The notes under the pieces: model-generated
Told to the model about the DNA's origin: nothing
What the model saw: only the letters and a program-made list of their open reading frames with translations
Databases searched by the model: none
From: Paraburkholderia sp. NMBU_R16
Lineage (GTDB): Bacteria; Pseudomonadota; Gammaproteobacteria; Burkholderiales; Burkholderiaceae
DNA length: 64,000 nt
Reading direction: 5' to 3'
NCBI RefSeq assembly: GCF_013282575.1
Contig: NZ_JAAAYE010000028.1
Location: forward strand, 16,568 to 80,567
In this document: positions 9,728-19,425 of the stretch, in pieces
How positions within the stretch are numbered: position 1 is the stretch's first letter
Layout: every line of letters begins with the position of its first letter
Translations under genes and position numbers: made by a program

Positions 9728-10666
9728 TTAACCGGCGACGAGCTTGAGCGTCTCTTCGAGCGAGGCCGGATCGACGATCGCCCCGCCGACGAGGTTGCCA
9801 TCGATGCGCTTCGTCAGGCCGGCCAGTACTTTGCCGGGGCCACATTCGATCACGTGCGTCGCGCCCGCCTTGGCGATCGCCTGCACGCATTCGACCCAGC
9901 GGACGGCTCCGGCGGCCTGGCGCACGAGCGCATCCTTGATCGCGGCGGGCTCCATGGCCGTGGCGACATCGACATTGTTCAAGACGGGGATTTGCGGGAC
10001 GCTCACTTCCACGCTCGCGAGGTACTCGCGCAGCCGGTCGGAAGCGGGCTTGAGCAACGACGAGTGGAAGGGCGCGGACACCGGCAAAGGCAATGCGCGT
10101 TTTGCGCCCTTCGCTTTGGCGAGCTCACAGGCTTTTTCGATGGCGGCCTTATGACCGGCGATCACGACCTGCGCCGGTGCATTGAAGTTCACGGCCTCCA
10201 CGACGCCCGCGCTTTGCGCGGCCGCTTCGGCACAGACCGCGCGAACCGTGTCGTCATCGAGACCGAGAATGGCTGCCATGCCGCCGACCCCGACGGGCAC
10301 CGCCGTTTGCATCGCCTGCGCGCGAAAGCGCACGAGCGGAACGGCATCGCGAAACGCGAGCGCGCCGGCCGCGACGAGCGCGGTGTACTCGCCGAGACTA
10401 TGACCCGCCACGATTGCCGGAACCGCCCCCCCCGCTTCGCGCCAGGCGCGATAGATCGCATAGGCGGCGCTCAGCATGACGGGCTGGGTATTCGTCGTCA
10501 GATTCAACTCGTCCGCCGGGCCGTCGGCGATCAGCTTGCCGAGGTCCTGCCCGAGCGCGTCGGACGCTTCCTGGAGCGTCTCACGCACGACCGCGCGATC
10601 GGCGAACGCGTTCAACATGCCGACAGCTTGAGAACCTTGTCCCGGAAAAACAAACGCAAATTTCAT
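9728..10666 (-). CDS. fabD: Malonyl-CoA:ACP transacylase
   Basis: FabD loads malonyl groups from CoA onto ACP. The 312-residue protein starts MKFAFVFPGQGSQ, has the nucleophile Ser in GHSLGEYTAL (about 90-95) and the catalytic His in VSAPFHSSLL. I placed the start at 10666, where the family begins; eight further upstream codons in the open frame to 10690 are unlikely to be used. It is 105 bases downstream of fabH in the same orientation. Confidence 0.97.
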   Translation of the reverse strand: MKFAFVFPGQGSQAVGMLNAFADRAVVRETLQEASDALGQDLGKLIADGPADELNLTTNTQPVMLSAAYAIYRAWREAGGAVPAIVAGHSLGEYTALVAAGALAFRDAVPLVRFRAQAMQTAVPVGVGGMAAILGLDDDTVRAVCAEAAAQSAGVVEAVNFNAPAQVVIAGHKAAIEKACELAKAKGAKRALPLPVSAPFHSSLLKPASDRLREYLASVEVSVPQIPVLNNVDVATAMEPAAIKDALVRQAAGAVRWVECVQAIAKAGATHVIECGPGKVLAGLTKRIDGNLVGGAIVDPASLEETLKLVAG

Positions 10667-10771
10667 ATCGTCCCCAGTTGCCGATGTCATAAGGGATACG
10701 CGCGCAGCATCGCAGAGCGCGCCAGAGGCCTGATTCGGGCGCCGCAGCCGAATACCGCGGCACCCACTGCG

Positions 10772-11761
10772 TCAGTAGCGGATAACGGACGCGCCCCAGG
10801 TGAAGCCGCCGCCCACCCCTTCGATCAGAACCGTCTGGCCGCGCTTGATGCGCCCGTCGCGCACGGCGAGATCTAGCGCGAGTGGAATAGATGCAGCGGA
10901 GGTATTGCCGTGCTCGCCGACGGTCACGACCATGCGTTCCAGCGGCAGACGCAGCTTGCGGCACGTGCTGGTCATGATACGGATATTGGCTTGGTGCGGA
11001 ATTAGCCAATCGACCTGGTCGGGCGACAGATGCGCCTTCTCGAGCGCCTCCACGGCAACTTTTTCGAGCACGTGAACGGCGAGCTTGAATACGGCTTGAC
11101 CATCCATATGAAGGAAGGCGTTACCCGCCACTGCGCCGCCGTTGACATGCCCCGGGACACAGAGGATGTCGGCGTGGCTGCCGTCGGCATGCAACGCGCT
11201 GGCGAGCACACCGGGCTCTTCCGATGCGGACAGGATCACGGCACCGGCGCCATCGCCGAACAGCACGCAGGTGGTGCGGTCGTCGAAGTCCAGAATGCGC
11301 GAAAACGTCTCGGCACCGACCACGAGCGCCGTGCGATGCTGACCGCTGCGGATGAGTGCGTCGACGGTGGCAAGCGCATATGCGAAACCGGAGCAGACGG
11401 CCTGGACGTCGAACGCTGCGCCGTTGTTCTTGATTTGCAGCTTGTTTTGCAACAAGCATGCGGTGCTCGGAAAGACGAAATCGGGCGTGGACGTGGCCAC
11501 GACGATGAGGTCGATCGACTGCGGATCGATATCGGCCGCTTCGATGGCGCGCAACGAAGCGGCAAGGGCGAGATCGCTCGTCGTTTGATCGGGCGCGGCG
11601 AAGTGGCGCGCGTGGATGCCGGTGCGCGCGACGATCCATTCGTCGCTGGTCTCCACACCATGCTCGGCGAGACGATCCGCCAGGTCCTGATTCGTGACGC
11701 GGTTGGCCGGCAGATAGCTGCCGGTGCCGAGCACGCGGGAATAGATTGTCGATTGGGCCAT
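10772..11761 (-). CDS. fabH: 3-oxoacyl-ACP synthase III
   Basis: FabH starts each fatty acid by condensing acetyl-CoA with malonyl-ACP. The 329-residue thiolase-fold enzyme shows the Cys in [12 protein letters not shown] (about 122), the His in [10 protein letters not shown] and the Asn in [15 protein letters not shown]. Its ATG overlaps the plsX stop by one base (TAATG), so translation is probably coupled. Confidence 0.98.
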   Translation of the reverse strand: MAQSTIYSRVLGTGSYLPANRVTNQDLADRLAEHGVETSDEWIVARTGIHARHFAAPDQTTSDLALAASLRAIEAADIDPQSIDLIVVATSTPDFVFPSTACLLQNKLQIKNNGAAFDVQAVCSGFAYALATVDALIRSGQHRTALVVGAETFSRILDFDDRTTCVLFGDGAGAVILSASEEPGVLASALHADGSHADILCVPGHVNGGAVAGNAFLHMDGQAVFKLAVHVLEKVAVEALEKAHLSPDQVDWLIPHQANIRIMTSTCRKLRLPLERMVVTVGEHGNTSAASIPLALDLAVRDGRIKRGQTVLIEGVGGGFTWGASVIRY

Positions 11762-12864
11762 TATGCTTTCGAAGATACCGCAGCGTAGGGCTCGGCCGAG
11801 CGGCCTGGAGCATTCGCGGAGCCGGCGCCGCCCGCATCGCGCGCGGCCTGCTCGAGCGGGTAGGCGTTTTCTTCCATCGCGCGCGCGAGGCGTTCGAGGA
11901 CGCCATTTTTGACGGCATCATACCCGCGTTTGATAGCCCACTCAAACGCATAGGCATCCGCCGAACCATGGCTCTTGATCACGAGACCGCGTAGACCGAG
12001 CAACGCCGCACCGTTGTACTGCCGATGATCGACACGCTTTTTGAAACGCAGCAGCACCGGCAGCGCGAGCAACGCCATCAATTTCGTGAGCAGCGAGCGG
12101 CCAAATTCTTCGCGAATGATTTCGGAGAGCATCTGGGCGAGGCCCTCCGACGTCTTCAGGGCGACATTGCCGACGAATCCGTCGCAGACGATCACGTCGG
12201 TCGTGCCCTTGTATATATCGTTGCCTTCGACGTTGCCATAGAAATTGAGCGTGCTCGCCCGCAGCAGTTCGCCCGCGCGCTTGATCGTTTCGTTGCCCTT
12301 GATCACCTCTTCGCCGATATTGAGCAGCCCGATCGTCGGGCGCTCCTTGCCTTCGAGCGCCGAGACGAGTGCATGTCCCATTTCGGCGAACTGAAGCAGG
12401 TGCTGCGGCTCGCAATCGACGTTCGCGCCGAGGTCCAGCATCATCGTGTAGCCATGCGGGTTGGGCAGCGCCGACGCGATCGCCGGCCGCTCGATGCCCG
12501 CGAGCGTCTTCAGCACGTAACGCGACACAGCCATCAGCGCGCCCGTATTCCCGGCCGACACGCAGGCCTGCGCCGCCTCCTCTTTCACGAGGTTGAGCGC
12601 GACGCGCATCGACGAATCTTTCTTTTTGCGCAGCGCGACTTCGACGGGATCGTCCATGGCGACGACTTCCGATGCCGCGACGACGGACAGCGCGTCGAGA
12701 TCCTGTGCCTTGAGCTTCTTCAGTTGGGCGCGGATCGGGGCTTCGAGGCCGACGAGCACGAGGTGGGCGTCGGCATGCGAGCGAACGAAGCTGACGGCAG
12801 CGGGAACGGTCACGGACGGACCGTGATCGCCACCCATGCAATCGATCGTGAGCTTTATGGTCAT
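11761..12864 (-). CDS. plsX: Phosphate acyltransferase PlsX
   Basis: PlsX converts acyl-ACP to acyl-phosphate, the donor for the first glycerol-3-phosphate acylation in membrane lipid synthesis. The 367-residue protein starts with [12 protein letters not shown] and contains SAGNTGALM and [11 protein letters not shown], both typical of the family. It is peripheral to the membrane by family knowledge. It lies between rpmF and fabH, the classical rpmF-plsX-fabH arrangement. The last 30 residues are Ala/Gly-rich and look less conserved. Confidence 0.97.
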   Translation of the reverse strand: MTIKLTIDCMGGDHGPSVTVPAAVSFVRSHADAHLVLVGLEAPIRAQLKKLKAQDLDALSVVAASEVVAMDDPVEVALRKKKDSSMRVALNLVKEEAAQACVSAGNTGALMAVSRYVLKTLAGIERPAIASALPNPHGYTMMLDLGANVDCEPQHLLQFAEMGHALVSALEGKERPTIGLLNIGEEVIKGNETIKRAGELLRASTLNFYGNVEGNDIYKGTTDVIVCDGFVGNVALKTSEGLAQMLSEIIREEFGRSLLTKLMALLALPVLLRFKKRVDHRQYNGAALLGLRGLVIKSHGSADAYAFEWAIKRGYDAVKNGVLERLARAMEENAYPLEQAARDAGGAGSANAPGRSAEPYAAVSSKA

Positions 12865-13059
12865 TGACTGCGGCGAATTTCAGGCGCGGTGCATGAAACT
12901 GGAGTCGGCGAGCAGAGCGCGCGCATTCCAGTCGACGCAAAAAAGCGGCAGTTGAATGCCGCCTTTTCGTTGAACCGGGAAAATGTCAGACAAGCGGTCC
13001 GACAAGCCGCCGGCCACGCGATGCGCGACCGAGCCGGACAAGCATCGCACCAATCGCGA

Positions 13060-13239
13060 TTAGTCGTTTTTCGTCTTGACGACTTTCTTGCCGCGGTAGT
13101 AGCCATTCGGGCTGACGTGATGACGCAGATGCACTTCGCCCGTGCTCGGTTCGACGGCGAGCGGCGCTGCATTCAGGAAATCGTGCGAGCGGTGCATGCC
13201 GCGCTTCGACGGCGACTTCTTGTTTTGCTGAACTGCCAT
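13060..13239 (-). CDS. rpmF: 50S ribosomal protein L32
   Basis: A 59-residue ribosomal protein. It starts [22 protein letters not shown], the L32 signature, and ends in a basic [11 protein letters not shown] tail. The start at 13239 is preferred over an upstream ATG at 13272 because family members begin with MAVQQ and an AGGAGT ribosome-binding site lies just upstream. It is cotranscribed with plsX and the DUF177 gene in most proteobacteria, linking ribosome and lipid synthesis. Confidence 0.97.
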   Translation of the reverse strand: MAVQQNKKSPSKRGMHRSHDFLNAAPLAVEPSTGEVHLRHHVSPNGYYRGKKVVKTKND

Positions 13240-13291
13240 GGTAACTCCTAAAAATTTTCGGGATTCTAACACAGCGCAACCGGCGCAACGC

Positions 13292-13311
13292 CCCTAGCCA
13301 TCAGGCTAGGG
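13292..13311. other. Short perfect hairpin between the DUF177 gene and rpmF
   Basis: CCCTAGCC (13292-13299) and GGCTAGGG (13304-13311) form a perfect 8-bp stem with a 4-base loop, flanked by CGCAA/TTGCG that could extend the structure. No T-run follows on either strand, so it is more likely an mRNA processing or stabilising stem ahead of rpmF than a terminator. Confidence 0.45.
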
Positions 13312-13357
13312 CCCTTGCGTGCTGCCGCGCGCTCCACTCCTGCGCCGCACGGTACGG

Positions 13358-14038
13358 TCAGTGCGTATTGCCGCCCGTACCGCCGTCGCGCTTCAATGCT
13401 TCGAGCGCCGCAAACGGATTGGGCTTGCCGCCTTCCCCGTCTTTGCCACCCTCGCCTTCATCCGACGATTGCCCGCCGGCCTCGCCAGCCAACTCCCCAC
13501 CGGCGCCGGAGCTCAAGCTCTCGTGCACCTGCGGACATACGTCGTGCTTGGGAACGAGCGGCAACGAGAGCAACAGTTCCTCTTCGATCAGATCGACGAG
13601 ATCGAACTGGCGCGAGCCCACGATCACATCGAGTTCATCGTCATCGAGCGGATAGGCCTCAGCCTCTTCCTCGCTCGCGACGAGCCGATAAGTGGCATCG
13701 ACATCGAACGCCTGCTCGTACGGCGCGAGGCAACGCTGACATTCGAGCCAGGCCGAACCGTGCACCGCCAGCCGCAAATACGGCTGCGGAGCCTCGCTGC
13801 CGTCGTCCTGCAGTTCCGGTTGCGTCGAACCCTCGGCTTGCCAGGTGAACGACGCCTCCCGCTCGCGGGCATCGGCCGGCACCTCGTTCGACAACCGCGG
13901 CAATTGCGATATCCGCAAACCTCCGGCGGCCTGCCGCCCGCTTCGCGCGAATTCGAATACGTCGAGCGCGTGCGGATCCACGACACCGCCCGCACCACCT
14001 GCACCGCCTGATTTACCAGCCTGCTGAGTCATGGACAC
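13358..14038 (-). CDS. yceD: DUF177 protein (YceD family), large-subunit rRNA accumulation
   Basis: A 226-residue DUF177 protein. In E. coli and plants the family is needed for 23S rRNA accumulation; the molecular activity is not known. The conserved core is LECQRCLAPYEQAFDVDATYRLV, with a CxxC pair that keeps only part of a zinc-knuckle pattern, then the acidic DDDELDVIVGSRQFDLVDLIEEELLLSLPLVP. Both ends carry Gly-rich low-complexity stretches. It precedes rpmF as usual and is divergent from maf, with 93 bases of shared upstream region. Confidence 0.88.
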   Translation of the reverse strand: MSMTQQAGKSGGAGGAGGVVDPHALDVFEFARSGRQAAGGLRISQLPRLSNEVPADAREREASFTWQAEGSTQPELQDDGSEAPQPYLRLAVHGSAWLECQRCLAPYEQAFDVDATYRLVASEEEAEAYPLDDDELDVIVGSRQFDLVDLIEEELLLSLPLVPKHDVCPQVHESLSSGAGGELAGEAGGQSSDEGEGGKDGEGGKPNPFAALEALKRDGGTGGNTH

Positions 14039-14131
14039 GCTCCTCGGCCGAAGGCGCGAACTGGCCGTGAAAAGCCAGCTAGAATAATGCTTTTGCCGTT
14101 TCCCGTCAAATACTTAACCAGGTCAATCCGG

Positions 14132-14779
14132 ATGCCGATTCGATCCGCCCAGCTGCCGCGTCTCATTCTCGCTTCGAGCTCGCCCTATCGCCGCGCGTTG
14201 CTCGAGCGGCTGCGCATCCCGTTCGAGGTGGCCGCACCGTCACTCGACGAAACGCCTCATCCCGGCGAAGCACCGGCCGCCACGGCGCTGCGGCTTGCCG
14301 AGGCCAAGGCCCGCGCCGTTGCCGCGCGCGCAGCCGATACCCTTGACGCGCCGGGGGCGGCCGGCATGCTCGTCATCGGCTCCGATCAGGTCGCCACGTT
14401 CGACGGACGCCAGATCGGCAAGCCCGGCGGCCACGAGGCTGCGTTCGCTCAATTGAAAGAGATGCGTGGGCGCACCGTCGAATTCCATAGTGCGCTCACG
14501 CTCTTCGACGCCGCGCGCGACCTCGTACAGATCGAGGACGTCGTCACGCGGGTACGCTTTCGCGACTTGCCGGACGAGGAGCTCGAGGCCTACTTGCTTG
14601 CCGAGACGCCATATGATGTCGCCGGCAGCGCGAAAGCCGAAGGGCTCGGCATCGCACTCGTCGACGCCATCGACTCCGACGACCCGACTGCGCTCGTCGG
14701 CCTGCCGCTGATCGCGCTCACCCGCATGCTGCGAACCGCCGGGTATCCGCTTTTCGGGACCACGCGAGGTGTGCAATGA
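14132..14779 (+). CDS. maf: Maf-family nucleoside triphosphate pyrophosphatase
   Basis: Maf/HAM1-fold pyrophosphatase that hydrolyses non-canonical or modified NTPs (7-methyl-GTP for the YceF branch). The 215 residues begin after the first in-frame Met that fits the family: LPRLILASSSPYRRALLERL. The catalytic motif is IGSDQVATFDGRQIGKPG. I chose ATG 14132 over the upstream start at 14087, which would add 15 non-conserved residues. The next gene starts inside its stop (ATGA overlap). Position next to the DUF177 gene and rpmF favours the YceF branch. Confidence 0.93.
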   Translation: MPIRSAQLPRLILASSSPYRRALLERLRIPFEVAAPSLDETPHPGEAPAATALRLAEAKARAVAARAADTLDAPGAAGMLVIGSDQVATFDGRQIGKPGGHEAAFAQLKEMRGRTVEFHSALTLFDAARDLVQIEDVVTRVRFRDLPDEELEAYLLAETPYDVAGSAKAEGLGIALVDAIDSDDPTALVGLPLIALTRMLRTAGYPLFGTTRGVQ

Positions 14780-15495
14780 GCGGCACCCTCTATTTGATTC
14801 CGAATGCATTGGGCGACGGCGACGCCACCGCGCTCGCGACGGTCCTTCCCGCCAGTGTCATTGCGCGCACCGCGCAACTGCGCTACTTCATCGGCGAAAA
14901 CGCGAAAACGACGCGCGCATTTCTGAAGCGTGTCGGCACCGAACGCCCGATACAGGAAATCGAGATTCGCGAGCTGAACGTCAACACGCCTGCCGCCGGC
15001 ATCGAGCAATTGCTCGCGCCCCTGCTCGCGGGCGCGGACGCGGGCCTCGTCTCGGAGGCGGGGTGTCCCGCCGTCGCGGACCCGGGTGCGCTGCTCGTGC
15101 GCCGCGCGCACGAGCGCGGCATCAAGGTCGTACCGCTCGTCGGCCCCAGTTCGATCCTGCTTGCGCTGATGGCGTCGGGCCTCGACGGTCAGCGTTTCGC
15201 CTTTCACGGATACCTGCCGGTCGATGCCGGCGAACGAACGCGTAAGCTGCGCGAGCTCGAAGCCCACTCGCGCAAGGCCAGGGAAACGCAGATATTCATC
15301 GAGACGCCGTACCGAAATCGCGCACTGCTCGACGCGATACTGGCCGGCTGCGCGCCGTCGACGCTCGTCGCCGTTGCCGTCGACCTGACGCTCGAGACCG
15401 AAACGATCGTGAGCCGGCCGGTATCGGCCTGGAAAAAGACCGGTGCCCCCGAACTGCACAAGCGGCCCGCGATCTTTCTGATGCTCGCGACCTGA
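14776..15495 (+). CDS. RsmI-like SAM-dependent methyltransferase (tetrapyrrole methylase fold)
   Basis: A 239-residue protein of the tetrapyrrole methylase superfamily. It carries GLVSEAGCPAVADPGALLVRRAHE and VVPLVGPSSILLALMASGL, the SAM-binding core that RsmI (16S rRNA C1402 2'-O-methylase) also has. It lacks the RsmI N-terminal VATPIGN motif, having YLIPNALGD instead, and lacks the C-terminal RsmI domain. It is therefore a distinct paralogue of unknown substrate, common in Burkholderia. It starts at the maf stop with an ATGA overlap, so the two are translationally coupled. Confidence 0.8.
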   Translation: MSGTLYLIPNALGDGDATALATVLPASVIARTAQLRYFIGENAKTTRAFLKRVGTERPIQEIEIRELNVNTPAAGIEQLLAPLLAGADAGLVSEAGCPAVADPGALLVRRAHERGIKVVPLVGPSSILLALMASGLDGQRFAFHGYLPVDAGERTRKLRELEAHSRKARETQIFIETPYRNRALLDAILAGCAPSTLVAVAVDLTLETETIVSRPVSAWKKTGAPELHKRPAIFLMLAT

Positions 15496-15518
15496 ACCGG
15501 CCGCGAGCAAGGCGACTA

Positions 15519-16541
15519 TCAGCGCAGCGATACGCGTGCACCCGCGAGCGCGTGCACGGCTGCAGCACCGAAGGCCGTGCCGAACTTGCGCGCGATTCGA
15601 TCTGAAATGCTTTCCTTCACCGTGTAATCGACGACGCGCGGCGCCTTGATGACGTCGCGCGCGACGTAACCCGTATCGCCAAAGCCGTCCGCCAAGCCGA
15701 GCTCGACGCTCTTTTCGCCGGTCCAAAAGAGCCCGGAAAACAGATCGGGCGTCTCGCGCAACCGCTTCCCACGGCCTTCGCGCACGGCATCGATGAACTG
15801 CCGGTGGATCGCGTCGAGCATCACCTGCGCGTGTTCGTTCATGGCGGCCGTTTCGGGCGAGAACGGATCGAAAAAGCCTTTGTTGGCGCCCGACGTATGC
15901 AGGCGCCGCTGGATGCCCAGTTTGTCCATCAACCCTGTGAAGCCGAAACCGTCCATCAATACGCCGATCGAGCCGACGATACTCGCACGGTCGACGTAGA
16001 TCTTGTCCGCGGCCGCGGCGATGTAATAACCGCCCGATGCGCACATGTCCCCCACGACGACATAAAGCGGGATCGACGGATATTTCGATCGCAAACGGCG
16101 AATTTCGCGGTTGATCATGCCTGCTTGCACTGGCGAGCCGCCGGGACTGTTGATCTGCAGCACGACACCTGCCGTGTCCGAGTCTTCGAAGGCTCGGCGC
16201 AACGACGTTGCGATATCTTCTGCGTTGGCGTTCTTGTCCGAGGCGATTTCGCCGTCGATCCTGACGAGCGCGGTATGGCGGCCCGCCACCGCCGCCACCT
16301 TTTCGCCCGGCACGTCGAACAGGGCGAATGCGATGAGCGCCAGCACGAACAAAAACGCGAAGCGGAAAAAGATCCGCCAGCGCCGCGCGGCCCGCTGCTC
16401 CCGAACGGCGGCGAGCGCCACGCGCTCGAGGACGGCGCGCTCCCAGTTGGGCTCGCGCGAAGGCGGCATCTGCGGCGCGGGTGCGGCGCCAGCCGGGCGA
16501 TCGGCGTTCTCGCCGGATTCAGGGGTCAAATTGTCGGTCAT
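15519..16541 (-). CDS. S49-family signal peptide peptidase (SppA-like)
   Basis: A 340-residue membrane-anchored serine peptidase of the short SppA type. A membrane segment lies at about 49-65 (FRFAFLFVLALIAFALF). The peptidase core follows: LVRIDGEIASDKNANAED, LQINSPGGSPVQAGMINREI, then the nucleophile Ser in GDMCASGGYYIAAAADKIY, and the Lys region near the end of the domain. It should degrade cleaved signal peptides or damaged inner-membrane proteins. Convergent with the methyltransferase gene, 23 bases apart. Confidence 0.92.
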   Translation of the reverse strand: MTDNLTPESGENADRPAGAAPAPQMPPSREPNWERAVLERVALAAVREQRAARRWRIFFRFAFLFVLALIAFALFDVPGEKVAAVAGRHTALVRIDGEIASDKNANAEDIATSLRRAFEDSDTAGVVLQINSPGGSPVQAGMINREIRRLRSKYPSIPLYVVVGDMCASGGYYIAAAADKIYVDRASIVGSIGVLMDGFGFTGLMDKLGIQRRLHTSGANKGFFDPFSPETAAMNEHAQVMLDAIHRQFIDAVREGRGKRLRETPDLFSGLFWTGEKSVELGLADGFGDTGYVARDVIKAPRVVDYTVKESISDRIARKFGTAFGAAAVHALAGARVSLR

Positions 16542-16619
16542 GCTCGATGATGAATCGCCGCAGATGAAAGGATGTGAATGACGGTGGGAACCAATGCCCG
16601 CCCGGCCCCGCTTTGTACC

Positions 16620-17036
16620 CTACCCGGGAGCCGGACGAAGCGATTCGTCCGGAAGCCAGAATATCGCCCGGCCATCGGGCGTTTCGCGCTCTTCGACCGT
16701 CACGGGCCGCAAGCGGCCGCCGCGGCACGGCCCGCCGACGCAGCGCCCGCTATCGGGGGCATAGATGGCGCCATGGGTGGCGCACATCAAGTATAAGCCT
16801 GACGATTCGAAGAACTGGCCCTCGACCCAGTCGAGCTCCATCGGTACATGCGCGCACTGATTCAGGTATCCGTAGACAGCCTCGCCGTAGCGCACGAAAA
16901 AAACCACCGCGTCCTGGCCGGCATGGCGCGCCGCAACCCGCACGCCCGCCCCGCCATCGACAAGCATGTCGGATGCGCACACGCGCACCGCCTCGGGGCC
17001 CTCGGCCGGATCGCCATTCGGCCGAGCGTCGCTCAT
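16620..17036 (-). CDS. Rieske [2Fe-2S] domain protein
   Basis: A 138-residue single-domain Rieske protein. The cluster motifs are present: NQCAHVPMELDW (C-x-H) and MCATHGAIYAPDSGRCVGGPC (C-x-x-H). It resembles a stand-alone ferredoxin component rather than a cytochrome bc1 subunit, since it has no membrane anchor. Its ATG overlaps the HAD phosphatase stop (ATGA), so the genes are coupled; sppA follows by 78 bases. The redox partner is unknown. Confidence 0.9.
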   Translation of the reverse strand: MSDARPNGDPAEGPEAVRVCASDMLVDGGAGVRVAARHAGQDAVVFFVRYGEAVYGYLNQCAHVPMELDWVEGQFFESSGLYLMCATHGAIYAPDSGRCVGGPCRGGRLRPVTVEERETPDGRAIFWLPDESLRPAPG

Positions 17037-17692
17037 GCGTGTTCCCTGAGCCAACCGGCCAGCGTCGCCACGCTGTCGGCCACGAACCGCGGCGCGAGCG
17101 CCTCGAGCGCATCGGCCCGATGCGCGCCGTAAGCCACGCCGATGCCTGCCGTTCCGGCGTTCTGCGCCATCTGCAGATCGTGCGTCGTATCGCCGATCAT
17201 GACCGTGCGCGCAAGATCCTGCCCCAATTCGCGCGTCAACTCGTGCAGCATGGCCGGGTGCGGCTTCGAGAACGTCTCGTCCGCGCAGCGCGTGCCGTCG
17301 AACATCCGCATGAGCCCCGCGCCGTCGAGGGCGCGATTCAGTCCGACCCGGCTCTTGCCGGTGGCCACCGCGAGCAGATAGCCCGCATCGCGCAACTCTT
17401 CCAGCAACTCGCGCGCCCCCTCGAAAAGCGCGATCTGCGCGTCTTTCAGCAGAAAGTGATAGCGGTAGCGCTCAGCCAGGCGCGGATACTCGCTCGGGTC
17501 GAGCGTCGGCGCCGCGATTTGCAGCGCGTCGCGCAACCCGAGTCCGATCACATAGCTCGCCGCCTCGTCGGCCGGCACCGGCAGCCCGAGATCGCGGCAT
17601 GCCGCCTGGATGCTGCGCGTGATATGCGCGGTGGAATCCATCAGCGTGCCGTCCCAATCGAAAACGATCAGGTCAAAGAGTTCTCGGGCCAT
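17033..17692 (-). CDS. gph: HAD-superfamily phosphatase, phosphoglycolate phosphatase-like
   Basis: A 219-residue HAD hydrolase. Motif I is FDWDGTLMDS (nucleophile Asp), motif II includes the Ser/Thr of AVATGKSRVG, motif III the Lys of FSKPHPAML, and motif IV GDTTHDLQMAQNAG. A cap domain sits between motifs I and II. The subfamily fits phosphoglycolate phosphatase, but substrates of these enzymes are hard to infer from sequence. It overlaps rluC upstream by 20 bases and the Rieske gene downstream. The Gph symbol is tentative. Confidence 0.85.
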   Translation of the reverse strand: MARELFDLIVFDWDGTLMDSTAHITRSIQAACRDLGLPVPADEAASYVIGLGLRDALQIAAPTLDPSEYPRLAERYRYHFLLKDAQIALFEGARELLEELRDAGYLLAVATGKSRVGLNRALDGAGLMRMFDGTRCADETFSKPHPAMLHELTRELGQDLARTVMIGDTTHDLQMAQNAGTAGIGVAYGAHRADALEALAPRFVADSVATLAGWLREHA

Positions 17693-18698
17693 CGGCGCGC
17701 GCCTCGTCGGTCGATTCGTTCAGTTGATCCAGAAAACGCCGGCATTCCGCGGGCAATGGCGCCTCGAACGTCAGCGGCTCGCCTGTGACCGGATGCACGA
17801 GACTCAAGCGGTGTGCGTGCAAAAACATGCGCTTGAGTCCGGGACGGGCGTCCGCGCGCCCCAGCGCCTTATTCAGCGCGAAATCGCCGTATTTCGCATC
17901 GCCGACGATCGGCAAGCCGAGATGCGCGAGATGCACGCGAATCTGGTGGGTGCGCCCCGTTTTCAGCTCCGCTTCGACGAGCACGTAGCCAGGCCACCGC
18001 TCGACGAGATTGAACACGGTATGTGACGCAAGCCCATGCGGATCGACACGTACGCGACGCTCGCCGTCGGCCGTCAGGTATTTCGTTAGCGCGGCCTTGA
18101 CCGCGCGCCGCTGCCCCCAATCCGGCGCCCATTCGCCATGCGCGCAGGCGTAATAGCGCTTGTCCATGCGGTTCTCGCGAATCTGCTCGTGCAAGCCGAC
18201 GAGCGCGACACGCTTTTTCGCGAGCATCAGCACGCCCGACGTTTCGCGATCGAGCCGGTGCACGAGTTCGAGAAACTTGCCGAGCGGCCGCGCCTCGCGC
18301 ATTTGCTCGATGACGCCGAACGCGACGCCGCTGCCCCCGTGCACCGCCACGCCGGCCGGTTTGTCGATGACGAGCAGGTAGTCGTCTTCGAACAGCACCG
18401 AAAACTCGGCGGCCGGCGCCGCCGGTACGAACGCGGACGCCTCGCTCAGCGCGACGCGAATCGGGGGCACCCGGACGAGATCGCCCGTCACGAGCCGATA
18501 TTTCGCGTCGACACGCCCCTTGTTGACCCGCACTTCGCCGCTGCGCAGGATCCGGTAAATGTGACTTTTCGGCACCCCTTTGCAGACTTTCAGCAAAAAA
18601 TTGTCGATCCGCTGGCCGGCAACGCCGTCATCCACCTGTATGATCGATACTTGGTCGCTCGCGACCAATTTCTGGGATATTTTGCCTAACTCATTCAT
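17673..18698 (-). CDS. rluC: 23S rRNA pseudouridine synthase RluC
   Basis: Pseudouridine synthase that modifies 23S rRNA U955, U2504 and U2580 in E. coli. The 341-residue protein has an N-terminal S4 RNA-binding domain (about 24-80, AGQRIDNFLLKVCKGVPKSH), and the catalytic Asp lies in VHRLDRETSGVLML. GRTHQIRVHLAHLG and the family C-terminus follow. It is divergent from rne, the usual rluC-rne arrangement in proteobacteria, with a 727-base shared spacer. Confidence 0.95.
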   Translation of the reverse strand: MNELGKISQKLVASDQVSIIQVDDGVAGQRIDNFLLKVCKGVPKSHIYRILRSGEVRVNKGRVDAKYRLVTGDLVRVPPIRVALSEASAFVPAAPAAEFSVLFEDDYLLVIDKPAGVAVHGGSGVAFGVIEQMREARPLGKFLELVHRLDRETSGVLMLAKKRVALVGLHEQIRENRMDKRYYACAHGEWAPDWGQRRAVKAALTKYLTADGERRVRVDPHGLASHTVFNLVERWPGYVLVEAELKTGRTHQIRVHLAHLGLPIVGDAKYGDFALNKALGRADARPGLKRMFLHAHRLSLVHPVTGEPLTFEAPLPAECRRFLDQLNESTDEARADGPRTL

Positions 18699-19425
18699 TC
18701 TGAATATAATTTGCCCCAGCAGCCTGCGGCTGCCGGCGTGTTGGCCGGCGAATCCGGCGAGCTGCGCGGGGGCGAAGCGAGAAGCTGCTATTTTACTTGC
18801 TTGGCGGTACCCGAGGGCGCGTTGCTTGCCCTTTCAAAATTAGCAACGAGTTGCACGCACGGAATTGGCGAGCGGCAAGGACGGCGCCCGCAGGCGCGTT
18901 CGGTCGCAGCCGGTCCCGACGGTAACGGAAGGGTGGTAAAAAAGAATTCATCAGGCGAGCCTCGGTATCGGACGATGTCGTAGGTCACGAGGCTCCCGAT
19001 TGCGAAAACTACGGCGAGCGCCCGCGAGCGTTCCGCGACGAGCGGAGCTTTGGGCGACGTCAATACTGGCGAGACATCCCGCGCGGCTGTCGAGCGTCAT
19101 ACGGGCTTCGTGCCGCGTCGCTGACGACGCGGCACCGCTCCGGCCGGCAGGCGTGCACCGCACGCTACGAGCCGCGGCACACGAGGCACGGCGACGCAAA
19201 GCGCGCCCTGTGCATCGCCGTTATTTGAAGCCGTGTTCGCATGCGCCCGGCGGTTCGCGGCCCATTGGACCCGCAGCGAACCCCATCCAGGCAATTCTCC
19301 CCGCCATCGTTCCTGCTCCAGCGTGCTTGTGACAACAAAACGAAGACGCGGCGCGCCTTCGCGAATGCGGTCGCGGCTCCATGCCCCGTCCGCCCTCGCC
19401 GGCCAAGCCGCTCTGGAGCCGTTCA
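18699..19425 (+). promoter_or_regulatory. Long rluC-rne spacer holding the RNase E mRNA leader
   Basis: 727 bases without a convincing gene. The strand bias and stop pattern do not support an ORF. Because RNase E is known in E. coli to control its own mRNA through a long structured 5' leader, most of this spacer is probably the rne leader plus the divergent promoters. An AT-rich patch (AATATAATTT, about 18703-18712) next to the rluC start is the best promoter candidate. A second A-rich patch lies near 18937-18950. No specific cleavage structure can be proved by eye. Confidence 0.5.
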
